9,341 bases of DNA, taken from assembly GCA_027067235.1 (NCBI GenBank), contig JALXFQ010000012.1:1-9341 (forward strand). Reading direction: 5' to 3'. Within the stretch, counting starts at the first letter, position 1. Every line of letters starts with the position of its first letter. Shown here one piece after another: positions 4,678 to 9,341 of this stretch. The notes below the pieces were generated by a model, which had not been told where the DNA came from, ran no database searches, and saw only the letters and a list, made by a program, of their open reading frames with translations. The DNA comes from Gammaproteobacteria bacterium. Its GTDB lineage: Bacteria; Pseudomonadota; Gammaproteobacteria; QOAV01. Position numbers and translations under genes: made by a program.

Positions 4678-5940
4678 TCAAAACAGCGCGGCTGCCGCAG
4701 TCGGCGCGGAGGCAAAATACCAGTGATTATACGAAGCGCGGGTGTTTTTATAACGCATGCCGGTGTCGCCGCGCGGCACATCGAAAGCCGGCGCATGTCT
4801 GGCGTTACTGCTGCGGCTGGAATGGTGAAATTCATGGCCGCGCAGGCCGCTGGCGTCTTCGCGGTAGCCCAGCGCCACCAGCCGGTCCTGCATGGCGGTA
4901 GCAAAATCCAGCGCGCCGGCCATGGGCCATGTTTTGCCAGCGTGGTCGGTGAGCGTGTTGCCCAGCAACATCATGCCGCCGCATTCCGCCAGCAGCGGCT
5001 GGCCTGATTCGACCCGGCGCCGGATATCGGCCAGAGTGGGGGAGATAGACAGCGCCTCGGCGTACAGTTCCGGATAGCCGCCCGGCAGCCACAGGGAATC
5101 CGCGTTTGCGGGGACAGCGTCACCGGCCAGCGGCGAGAAAAAAACCGGATTCGCACCGGTTTCCCGCAGCCAGTGCAGATTGGCCGGGTAGATAAAACAG
5201 CAGGCGGCGTCGCGGGCGATGGCGATGGTGCGGCCCGTCAGCAGCGGCCGGGTCGGCGGCGAAGCCGGTTGCACAGCGCTTTTTCGGCAGAAATCGAGCA
5301 GGTCCGCCTGACCGCTGTGCAGGGCTTTGCTGAAATCGGGCGGCGGCGTGCTGTCTGGCGTGGTCAGCCCCAGATGCCGTTGCGGCAACTCGGGAGCGGT
5401 GTTGTCCAGCCACGCCACCAGAGCGGGCAGGTGGTTGTCGCGCAGGGCGTCGGCCAGCATCATGGCGTGGCTTTCGCTGCCCGTGCGGTTGGCAATGATG
5501 CCGCTGATGATGACGCCCATGTCCCGGGCCTGCGCCACGAAGCCGCGCACCAGAGCGGCGATGCTGCCGGCCATGCCGCTGGCGTCCAGCACCAGCCAGA
5601 CGTTGACATCCAGCGCTTTCGCCAGATGCGCCGAGGAGCCCGGGCCGCCGACGCCATCACGGCCGTCGAACAGGCCCATGACGCCTTCGATGACCGCCAC
5701 GTCGGCGCTGCCGGCCCGGGCCAGAGTCTGCCGGCATAGCGCTTCGCCCATCATGTGCGTGTCCAGATTCCAGGCATCTTCGCCGGTCACGGCGCGGTGC
5801 CACAGGGGGTCGAGAAAATCCGGCCCGGCCTTGAACGCGGCGACGCGCTGACCGGCGTCGTGCAGATACTGCATGACGGCCAGAGTCGCCGTGGTCTTGC
5901 CGCAGCCGGAGTGGGTGCCGGCAATCAATACCGCCTTCAT
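4678..5940 (-). CDS. cobB: Cobyrinate a,c-diamide synthase (CobB/CbiA)
   Basis: This is a 420-aa two-domain amidotransferase. It uses glutamine and ATP to amidate the a and c carboxylates of (hydrogeno)cobyrinate. The N-terminal DTBS-like ATPase domain has the P-loop GTHSGCGKTT (8-17), 'KAGPDFLDPLWH' (37-48) and 'VIEGVMGLFDG' (83-93). The C-terminal class I glutaminase domain has 'LWLPGGYPELYAE' (283-295), the nucleophile C320 in 'LLAECGGMMLLG', 'GHEFHHS' (368-374) and H406 in 'ASYNHWYF'. Whether it takes cobyrinate (anaerobic route) or hydrogenobyrinate (aerobic route) cannot be read from this sequence. Its ATG overlaps the cbtA stop by 4 bp. Length is slightly under the usual 430-460. Confidence 0.93.
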   Translation of the reverse strand: MKAVLIAGTHSGCGKTTATLAVMQYLHDAGQRVAAFKAGPDFLDPLWHRAVTGEDAWNLDTHMMGEALCRQTLARAGSADVAVIEGVMGLFDGRDGVGGPGSSAHLAKALDVNVWLVLDASGMAGSIAALVRGFVAQARDMGVIISGIIANRTGSESHAMMLADALRDNHLPALVAWLDNTAPELPQRHLGLTTPDSTPPPDFSKALHSGQADLLDFCRKSAVQPASPPTRPLLTGRTIAIARDAACCFIYPANLHWLRETGANPVFFSPLAGDAVPANADSLWLPGGYPELYAEALSISPTLADIRRRVESGQPLLAECGGMMLLGNTLTDHAGKTWPMAGALDFATAMQDRLVALGYREDASGLRGHEFHHSSRSSNARHAPAFDVPRGDTGMRYKNTRASYNHWYFASAPTAAAALF

Positions 5941-6587
5941 GCCGGTTTGCGCGGCGCCAGCAAATAACCCGTTAGCAGCCCCAGCACCAGCCAGAAAATC
6001 AGGTTGGTCAGATAGCGCATGATGCGGAAATCCTGCGCCAGTTGTTCGGGAATGAATGATTCACCCGTGGTGTGCGGCGCGCCGACCAGCAGCGGCAGCA
6101 GCGTCAGCAGCGCGCCGGCCAGCCGGATACGGCGTTGCCCGGCAAATGCCGCCAGCGCCAGTCCCACCGCTGCCGTGGTGGCGCTGAACAGCCACCACCA
6201 CTGCCTGTGGCTCAGGTCGGCCAGCGCCTCGCCGGGCAGGCCGGCGCCCAGCGTAGCCGCCGGTATCACGGCAACAACCACATAGGCCGCCAGCCCCCAG
6301 AGCAGGCCGCGCAAAGCGCCCGACGCGCCGCGCAGGCTCATGGCCGCGACCAGCAGCAGGCCGTAGCCGAGGCTGATGGCCAGATTCGCCAGCGCCAGCA
6401 GCATGGCGCGGTGCTGGCCGAATGCATGCATGATTTCGAAGGTATCGGGGAAACGAGCGGCGCTGGTATAGTTTTCCGCCTCCAGCAGCAGCGGCAGCAA
6501 CAGCCAGCGTTGCGCCAGAACCAGCACCAGCGCGGCGGTGAAACCGGCCAGCAGGGCAATCAGCAACAGGCGTCCGAACAGCTTCAT
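5937..6587 (-). CDS. cbtA: CbtA family predicted cobalt transporter subunit
   Basis: This is a 216-aa hydrophobic protein with about five to six membrane segments (roughly 5-28, 62-84, 90-113, 130-150, 157-170 and 192-211). CbtA proteins are predicted cobalt uptake channels or transporters, linked to B12 biosynthesis by genome context rather than by much biochemistry. Family-like features are 'PLLLEAENY' after the first segment, 'LANLAISLGYGLLL', 'AVIPAATLGAGLPG', 'QWWWLFSATTAAVGLAL' and the closing 'GAPHTTG...L...F......TNLIFWLVLGLLTGYL'. The gene overlaps the cbtB-like gene before it and cobB after it by 4 bp each (ATGA). Placement directly ahead of the cobyrinate amidase supports a role in cobalt supply. 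Confidence 0.85.
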   Translation of the reverse strand: MKLFGRLLLIALLAGFTAALVLVLAQRWLLLPLLLEAENYTSAARFPDTFEIMHAFGQHRAMLLALANLAISLGYGLLLVAAMSLRGASGALRGLLWGLAAYVVVAVIPAATLGAGLPGEALADLSHRQWWWLFSATTAAVGLALAAFAGQRRIRLAGALLTLLPLLVGAPHTTGESFIPEQLAQDFRIMRYLTNLIFWLVLGLLTGYLLAPRKPA

Positions 6588-6757
6588 TGGCCGACCGGCA
6601 GCCCCTGCAGCACTCTGGCGTCGCGCAAGGCCCGGGCAGCCTCACCCGCGGTGATGCTGGCGAAACCCGCGGCGTACACAATCGCCAGACCCAGCAGGGC
6701 CGCGCCAGCGATGGCGGCGAGTCGGGCGCGAAGGTTTGCAGATGGCTGTTTATTCAA
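6584..6757 (-). CDS. cbtB: CbtB-like small membrane protein lacking the usual histidine motif
   Basis: This is a 57-aa protein with one membrane segment (about 13-33, 'LAAIAGAALLGLAIVYAAGFA'). CbtB is a one-segment partner of CbtA whose short C-terminal tail normally carries a histidine-rich metal motif of the type 'HNxxHDxRHxxxFPCH'. Here the aligned tail reads ASITAGEAARALRDARVLQGLPVGQ, with no histidine or cysteine. The call therefore rests on position, size, the membrane segment and the 'xARALRDARxLQGLP' echo of 'HDxRHxxxFP'. No ATG exists in frame. I chose the TTG at 6757. A TTG at 6808 has a better-placed AGGA (6 nt upstream) but leaves only 12 bp to cobQ. The TGA overlaps the cbtA ATG by 4 bp. 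Confidence 0.5.
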   Translation of the reverse strand: MNKQPSANLRARLAAIAGAALLGLAIVYAAGFASITAGEAARALRDARVLQGLPVGQ

Positions 6758-6820
6758 GGAATGCGGTCTGAAAAGGCTTGCGGCAATAGTCCCTGATCGC
6801 TCCGGCAAAATCAATCCTGT
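6758..6820. promoter_or_regulatory. Divergent control region between cbtB and cobQ
   Basis: This 63-bp gap must start both transcripts. On the minus strand, TTGATT (6814-6809) and GACTAT (6791-6786), 17 bp apart, make a weak sigma-70-like promoter with a leader of about 20 nt. I see no convincing promoter for cobQ. The gap is far too short for a cobalamin riboswitch of about 200 nt, and no B12-box-like sequence was found. Confidence 0.3.
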
Positions 6821-8287
6821 ATGCTGCCGGGCATGAAGCCGAGCGCCAGTCTGATGATCCAGGGAACCACTTCCGATGCCGGAAAAAGCACGGTGGTTAC
6901 CGGGTTGTGCCGCCTGCTGCAACGCGATGGCGTCAAAGTTGCGCCGTTCAAACCGCAGAACATGGCGCTGAACAGCTACGTCACGCCCGAAGGCCGCGAG
7001 ATCGGCCGTGCCCAGGCGGTGCAGGCGCAGGCCTGCGGGCTGGAGCCGCACACCGACATGAACCCGATACTGCTGAAGCCGTCCACCGATACCGGCGCGC
7101 AGGTGATCGTGCACGGCAGGGCGCTGAGCAACATGGAAGCGCGGTGCTATCACGACTACAAACCCCGCGCCATGCAGGCGGTGCTGGAATCGTGGCAGCG
7201 GCTGGGCGAGCAATACCAGGCGATTATCGTCGAAGGCGCGGGCAGCCCGGCGGAGATCAATCTGCGTGAGGGCGATATCGCCAATATGGGCTTCGCCGAG
7301 GCGGTGGACTGCCCGGTGCTGCTGGTGGCCGATATCGACCGCGGCGGCGTATTCGCCACCATCGTCGGCACGCTGGAACTGCTGTCCGAAAGCGAGCGGG
7401 CGCGCGTCAAGGGTATCATCATCAACCGCTTTCGCGGCGATGTATCCTTACTGCAATCCGGCATAGACTGGCTGGAAAATCGCATCAACAAGCCGGTGCT
7501 GGGCGTCCTGCCCATGCTGAAAAATTTCCATCTGGAAGCCGAAGACGCCATCAACACCCATCAGTCAGGGGTGCAGGAAAACGCTTTCAGTATCGTCGTG
7601 CCCGTGTTGCCGCGCATTGGCAACCATACCGATTTCGACCCGCTGCGCCTGCTGCCCGAAGTGAACCTGCAATTCGTCGGCCTCGATCATGTCATTCCGC
7701 CCGCCGACCTGATTATCCTGCCGGGCGCGAAAAACACCTGCGCCGACCTGATGGCGTTGCTCGACCACGGCTGGGACCAGGCCATCAATCGGCATTTACG
7801 TCACGGCGGCAAGCTGCTGGGCATCTGCGGCGGCTACCAGATGCTCGGCAAGGCCATCCACGACCCGCTTGGCATCGAAGGCAAACCCGGCGGCATGGCC
7901 GGGCTGGGCCTGCTCGATCTGGAAACCACCATGAATGCCGACAAAACCCTCACTCGCCGCAGCGGCGCTCTGGCCGCCGATGGCGCGGCGATTACCGGCT
8001 ATGAAGTCCACAACGGCATCACCGAAGGCCCCGCGCTGGCGCAACCGTTCATCCGCGCTGGCGACCACACCGACGGCGCTGTTTCGCCCGACGGCCAGGT
8101 TATCGGCACCTACTGGCACGGTCTGTTCGAAAGCGCCGAAGCCTGCCACAGCATCCTGCAATGGGCCGGACTGAAAACCGTGGAAACCATGGACTACCAC
8201 GCCCTCAAAGAACGCGAAATCGACCGGCTGGCAGACATGATGGAGGAGCATCTGGATATGGCGGAAGTCAGGAAACTGCTTGGGTAG
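6821..8287 (+). CDS. cobQ: Adenosylcobyric acid synthase, glutamine-hydrolysing (CobQ/CbiP)
   Basis: This is a 488-aa protein, the full family length. It amidates the b, d, e and g side chains of adenosylcobyrinate a,c-diamide in four ATP- and glutamine-dependent steps. The N-terminal ATPase domain opens with '[14 protein letters not shown]' and continues with '[34 protein letters not shown]' and '[21 protein letters not shown]', both strongly conserved in CobQ. The C-terminal class I glutaminase domain has '[10 protein letters not shown]', the nucleophile C336 in '[12 protein letters not shown]', and H433 in 'GTYWHGLFE'. The start is uncertain: ATGs at 6821, 6833 and 6854 all lack a clear Shine-Dalgarno. 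Relatives begin a few residues before '[13 protein letters not shown]', which fits 6821 or 6833. It is divergent from the other cob genes. Its substrate is made by the cobB and cobO products and its product feeds CbiB. Confidence 0.95.
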   Translation: MLPGMKPSASLMIQGTTSDAGKSTVVTGLCRLLQRDGVKVAPFKPQNMALNSYVTPEGREIGRAQAVQAQACGLEPHTDMNPILLKPSTDTGAQVIVHGRALSNMEARCYHDYKPRAMQAVLESWQRLGEQYQAIIVEGAGSPAEINLREGDIANMGFAEAVDCPVLLVADIDRGGVFATIVGTLELLSESERARVKGIIINRFRGDVSLLQSGIDWLENRINKPVLGVLPMLKNFHLEAEDAINTHQSGVQENAFSIVVPVLPRIGNHTDFDPLRLLPEVNLQFVGLDHVIPPADLIILPGAKNTCADLMALLDHGWDQAINRHLRHGGKLLGICGGYQMLGKAIHDPLGIEGKPGGMAGLGLLDLETTMNADKTLTRRSGALAADGAAITGYEVHNGITEGPALAQPFIRAGDHTDGAVSPDGQVIGTYWHGLFESAEACHSILQWAGLKTVETMDYHALKEREIDRLADMMEEHLDMAEVRKLLG

Positions 8288-8291
8288 AAAT

Positions 8292-8369
8292 GTTGGGCAC
8301 GCTATCGCTTTGCCCAACCTACAGGCTACTAAAATGTAGGTTGGGCGAAGGAGGAACGACGCGCCCAAC
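8292..8369. repeat. REP pair (BIME-like) downstream of cobQ, first copy
   Basis: Two hairpins face each other. The left one (8292-8318) pairs GTTGGGC with GCCCAAC and is followed by CTAC. The right one begins GTAG (8336-8339), then GTTGGGC (8340-8346), an about 16-nt interior and GCCCAAC (8363-8369). GTAG at the foot of the stem is the tetranucleotide recognised by REP transposases. The two units have different interiors, so they are two REP types in opposite orientation. Lying just after the cobQ stop, the stems may also end transcription or protect the mRNA. Confidence 0.75.
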
Positions 8370-8395
8370 GCGCAGTGCATCGTGCTCACCACGTT

Positions 8396-8472
8396 GCTGG
8401 TCACGCTATGCTTTGCCCAGCCTACAGGCTACCAAAACGTAGGTTGGGCAAAGGAGGAACGACGTGCCCAAC
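8396..8472. repeat. REP pair (BIME-like), second copy upstream of the RAYT gene
   Basis: This repeats the 8292-8369 arrangement. The inverted unit (8396-8421, GCTGG...CCAGC, then CTAC) is followed by a GTAG-led unit (8439-8472, GTTGGGC...GCCCAAC). The left stem differs from the first copy at both arms in a compensating way (GTTGG/CCAAC to GCTGG/CCAGC), which suggests the fold is under selection. The segment 8473-8514 before the RAYT start holds no clear promoter. Confidence 0.75.
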
Positions 8473-8514
8473 AAACAACTACCGTTCTGACGCGTTTGGT
8501 CTATCTTTGGCAGA

Positions 8515-9051
8515 ATGCAATATCGACGAACAAAACGCCCCGGCGGCTGTTATTTTTTTACTCTCGTTACTCACCAACGCCAGAAAATTCTCACTTATCC
8601 CGAAAACATTCAGCGACTGAGAGCCGCCATCAAACGGGAACAGGCGAAAAATCCCTTTACCATCGACGCTATCGTCATCCTGCCGGATCACCTGCATTGC
8701 TTGTGGACATTGCCGCCGAAAGACGCCGATTATTCCGGCAAATGGAGCCGGATCAAACGGTATTTCAGCATCGGTTGCGTGGGCGCGGACAAATATACCC
8801 CGGACTCGCGCCTGAAAAAGCGAGAAAAAGCCGTCTGGCAACGCAGATTCTGGGAGCATGCCATCCGCGATGAAGACGATTGGCGGCGACATATGGATTA
8901 CATCCATTACAACCCGGTCAAACATGGTTACGCTAACGCGCCGAAACAATGGTTGCACGGTTCATTCAAACGATGCGTGGAAAAGGGATGGTATACCGAA
9001 GATTGGGGGAACCTTGAACCGGAAAGCATCAAAAACATGAACCCGGAATAA
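8515..9051 (+). CDS. REP-associated tyrosine transposase (RAYT, TnpA-REP, IS200/IS605-like Y1 HUH)
   Basis: This is a 178-aa protein. RAYTs are single-strand-specific Y1 endonucleases related to IS200/IS605 TnpA. They cut and join DNA at REP hairpins carrying a foot tetranucleotide. The N-terminus 'MQYRRTKRPGGCYFFTLVTHQRQKIL' is a standard RAYT opening. The metal-binding HUH motif is H59-L60-H61 in 'VILPDHLHCLW'. 'SRIKRYFS' (78-85), 'VWQRRFWEHAIRDEDDW' (107-123) and 'YIHYNPVKHGY' (129-139) follow. This last segment holds the conserved tyrosines, of which Y129 or Y132 is the likely nucleophile. REP pairs upstream and a REP downstream carry matching GTAG feet, so the gene and its probable substrates are linked. 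The frame is intact. No Shine-Dalgarno is obvious. Confidence 0.92.
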   Translation: MQYRRTKRPGGCYFFTLVTHQRQKILTYPENIQRLRAAIKREQAKNPFTIDAIVILPDHLHCLWTLPPKDADYSGKWSRIKRYFSIGCVGADKYTPDSRLKKREKAVWQRRFWEHAIRDEDDWRRHMDYIHYNPVKHGYANAPKQWLHGSFKRCVEKGWYTEDWGNLEPESIKNMNPE

Positions 9052-9073
9052 GATTGCCGGGCGAGCGCGTGTA

Positions 9074-9107
9074 GTAGGTTGGGCGAAGGAGGAACGCCGC
9101 GCCCGAC
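9074..9107 (+). repeat. Single REP element downstream of the RAYT gene
   Basis: GTAG (9074-9077) is followed by GTTGGGC, an interior almost identical to the GTAG-led units at 8336 and 8439, and GCCCGAC at the 3' end. It has the same orientation as the RAYT gene and is not paired with an inverted unit. The RAYT gene is thus flanked by REPs on both sides, 22 bp from its stop here. Confidence 0.75.
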
Positions 9108-9134
9108 GATGCGTGATGGTACCCGCAGACAGGC

Positions 9135-9162
9135 TTGCCAAAGATGATATCAATGCTATCAT
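9135..9162 (+). promoter_or_regulatory. Promoter and candidate operator of the fitA-like antitoxin gene
   Basis: The -35 TTGCCA (9135-9140) and -10 TATCAT (9157-9162) each match the sigma-70 consensus at 5 of 6 bases, with a 16-bp spacer. The inverted repeat ATGATA (9144-9149) / TATCAT (9157-9162), 7 nt apart, includes the -10. It is well placed for autorepression by the ribbon-helix-helix antitoxin encoded 36 bp downstream. Confidence 0.5.
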
Positions 9163-9197
9163 GGCGTGTGTAACCCGGACAGAGAGGTGGCATACCC

Positions 9198-9341
9198 ATG
9201 GCAAATCTGATTGTGCGCAACATAGACGACGACATCGCCAAGGCGCTGAAAGCGCGCGCCAGCAAGCACGGAATCAGCGCTGAAGCCGAACATCGGCGCA
9301 TATTGCGACAAGCCCTGACCCGACCGAAAAAGAAGTCTTTT
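9198..9341 (+). CDS. FitA-like ribbon-helix-helix antitoxin (3' end outside window)
   Basis: The first 48 codons are present and the frame is open at the window end. 'MANLIVRNIDDDIAKALKARASKHGISAEAEHRRILRQAL' matches the FitA/VapB-type ribbon-helix-helix domain. The DNA-binding strand is 'NLIVRNID', helix one is 'DIAKALKARASKHG', and helix two carries the typical 'SAEAEHRxILRQAL'. 'RPKKKSF' starts the toxin-binding tail. These antitoxins pair with PIN-domain ribonucleases (FitB/VapC), whose gene normally follows directly or with a short overlap, here outside the window. A GAGAGGTGG Shine-Dalgarno (9182-9190) precedes the ATG. No relation to the toxin-antitoxin pair at the left end is implied; the toxins belong to different families. 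Confidence 0.85.
   Translation, partial: MANLIVRNIDDDIAKALKARASKHGISAEAEHRRILRQALTRPKKKSF

Noticed and set aside
6758..7213. Long upstream extension of the cbtB frame
   Set aside because: It is antisense to the conserved start of cobQ. Only the part from 6757 (or at most 6808) down fits a CbtB-sized protein.
8292..8472. Repeated palindromes as a CRISPR array
   Set aside because: The units are inverted pairs of two types with GTAG feet and unequal spacing, only a few copies, and sit beside a RAYT gene, which explains them as REPs.

Overview
The window looks like a chromosomal piece of a moderately GC-rich proteobacterium, probably a gammaproteobacterium. The cob gene set, the CbtAB-type cobalt transporter genes and the RAYT/REP pair all fit that, but the sequence alone does not fix the genus. 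A GC-rich vitamin B12 (cobalamin) block at about 1763-8287 lies between two accessory zones. The left zone (1 to about 1500) is clearly more AT-rich than the block.

Left zone (1-1500, + strand). The window opens on the last 42 codons of an IS1182-like transposase. A long imperfect inverted repeat (243-350) follows and ends at a GTTAGCC core site (351-357). From there to 1011 I read an integron gene cassette. It carries a toxin-antitoxin pair (BrnT/DUF497-like toxin, CopG-type ribbon-helix-helix antitoxin) and ends in a well-formed attC recombination site (960-1017). The outer arm of this attC, GGCTAAC, is the exact complement of the core at the far end of the same cassette, as expected when a cassette circularises. 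A second cassette-like unit (from 1012) carries one unrecognised 137-aa protein and a degenerate attC start. No integron integrase is in view. Positions 1455-1762 hold no convincing intact gene.

Cobalamin block (1763-8287). Seven minus-strand genes run right to left in a tight, mostly ATGA-overlapping operon: cbtB-like, cbtA, cobB/cbiA, cobO/btuR, cbiB/cobD, cobC (threonine-phosphate decarboxylase) and an OsmC-family gene. cobQ/cbiP is divergent on the + strand, 63 bp from cbtB. Together they cover cobalt uptake, a,c-amidation of the corrin ring, adenosylation, b,d,e,g-amidation, and production and attachment of the aminopropanol arm. Ring synthesis and nucleotide-loop assembly genes are not in the window. 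I see no cobalamin riboswitch in the short divergent region.

Right zone (8288-9341, + strand). Two composite REP palindromes (BIME-like) precede a REP-associated tyrosine transposase (RAYT) gene, and a third REP follows it. A FitA-type ribbon-helix-helix antitoxin gene, with its own promoter and candidate operator, is cut by the window end. Its toxin should lie just beyond.
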